Positions 16,569 to 17,031 of a DNA stretch of 17,031 nt are shown here, in pieces; position 1 is the first letter of the stretch, and each line of letters begins with the position of its first letter. The stretch is from JANYCG01 sp031431035 (lineage in GTDB: Bacteria > Pseudomonadota > Gammaproteobacteria > Burkholderiales > Burkholderiaceae_C). The notes beneath the pieces were generated by a model. That model was not told the DNA's origin and did not search any database. It saw only the letters and a list, made by a program, of their open reading frames with translations. The stretch is from assembly GCA_031431035.1 (NCBI GenBank), contig JANPCR010000273.1:1-17031 (forward strand). The letters are read 5' to 3'. A program made the position numbers and the translations under genes.

Positions 16569-17031
16569 TCAATTGACCAGCTGAACCGATAGCCCAACCC
16601 GTTGAACACCCGCGCGCTGCAGGGTGTCCATGACCTTGACCACCGTTTCGTATTTGACGTTGCGGTCAGCGCTGATCACGATGGCCGTGTTGCTGGCTGG
16701 GACGCCATTGGTGGGTGCTGGTCCGGTGGCCACCGCCGTACCGGTTGTCGCTTTGGGCGTTGCGGGTTTGCCTGTTGCAGAGGAGTTTTGTGCTGCCTTA
16801 ACTGCGCGAACCAAATCCTTCATGGCAACTGGTGCCGATTTTTCTTGGTTTTTTAGAGTCAGCGATTCGTCTTTGCCAATGATGATTTGAATCACCTGAT
16901 CGGGCGTTCTGGCGGCTTTGCCGACGCTGGGCAGGTCAATCACACTGGGTGAAATCAAGGGCGCCGTCACCATGAAAATAATCAACAGCACCAACATCAC
17001 ATCGATGAAGGGCACCATGTTGATCTCGTTG
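16569..17031 (-). CDS. tolR: Tol-Pal system protein TolR, 3' part (start outside window)
   Basis: Inner-membrane partner of TolQ that uses the proton gradient to drive TolA. The frame is open to the right edge and reads NEINMVPFIDVMLVLLIIFMV, so the first residues are missing and the ATG at 17018 is internal. The conserved membrane aspartate (FIDVML) is present. The periplasmic domain follows (IDLPSVGKA to the C-terminal ISADRNVKYETVVKVMDTLQRAGV). Between its halves lies an Ala/Thr/Pro-rich insertion of about 30 residues (78-110 counted from Met at 17018, SSATGKPATPKATTGTAVAT onward) that typical TolR proteins lack. ExbD is a paralogue, but tolA downstream favours TolR. Confidence 0.92.
   Translation of the reverse strand, partial: NEINMVPFIDVMLVLLIIFMVTAPLISPSVIDLPSVGKAARTPDQVIQIIIGKDESLTLKNQEKSAPVAMKDLVRAVKAAQNSSATGKPATPKATTGTAVATGPAPTNGVPASNTAIVISADRNVKYETVVKVMDTLQRAGVQRVGLSVQLVN

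Noticed and set aside
15635..17031. TonB/ExbD rather than TolA/TolR
   Set aside because: The C-terminal domain, the AELWASVP block and the long Lys/Glu/Ala helix fit TolA. No TonB box-binding style C-terminus is seen.

Overview
The window comes from a moderately GC-rich betaproteobacterium. Protein style and a family-typical intergenic repeat point to Comamonadaceae (a Rhodoferax, Polaromonas or Limnohabitans-like genome); this placement is inference. Coding density is high and nearly every base is explained by ten genes.

Layout: (1) 1-2254, plus strand: the 3' two-thirds of dnaE, the replicative DNA polymerase III alpha subunit, entering from the left edge. (2) 2255-2479: intergenic, between convergent dnaE and pelG. 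It holds a short 12-bp tandem repeat, a perfect 30-bp palindrome that looks like a bidirectional terminator, and a 54-bp repeat element. (3) 15356 down to 2480, minus strand: a complete seven-gene pelABCDEFG operon (about 12.9 kb) in canonical order. (4) 15357-15634: the pelA leader, also the tolA 3' region, with the same palindrome core and a second copy of the 54-bp repeat. (5) 15635-17031, minus strand: tolA, then the 3' part of tolR running off the right edge.

The pel genes encode a full Pel exopolysaccharide machine. PelF (cytoplasmic GT4 glycosyltransferase) works with the inner-membrane proteins PelD (c-di-GMP receptor), PelE (TPR) and PelG (transporter) to polymerise and export the polymer. 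PelA (periplasmic hydrolase/deacetylase) modifies it. PelB (TPR scaffold plus C-terminal beta-barrel) and PelC (outer-membrane lipoprotein) carry it out of the cell. PelA keeps its deacetylase metal and catalytic residues. PelD appears to have lost the aspartate of its RxxD c-di-GMP site. PelF carries a disordered C-terminal tail of about 79 residues.

The most interesting structure is outside the genes. The pel operon is bracketed by two direct copies of a composite intergenic unit: an identical 18-bp stretch containing a 16-bp palindrome, then an ungapped 54-bp block with 47 identities. Removing the pel block would leave dnaE and tolRA convergent around one copy. This suggests that pel is a cassette placed between dnaE and tol, and no tolB or pal follows tolA here. 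I did not find a new gene system; the Pel system itself is well known.
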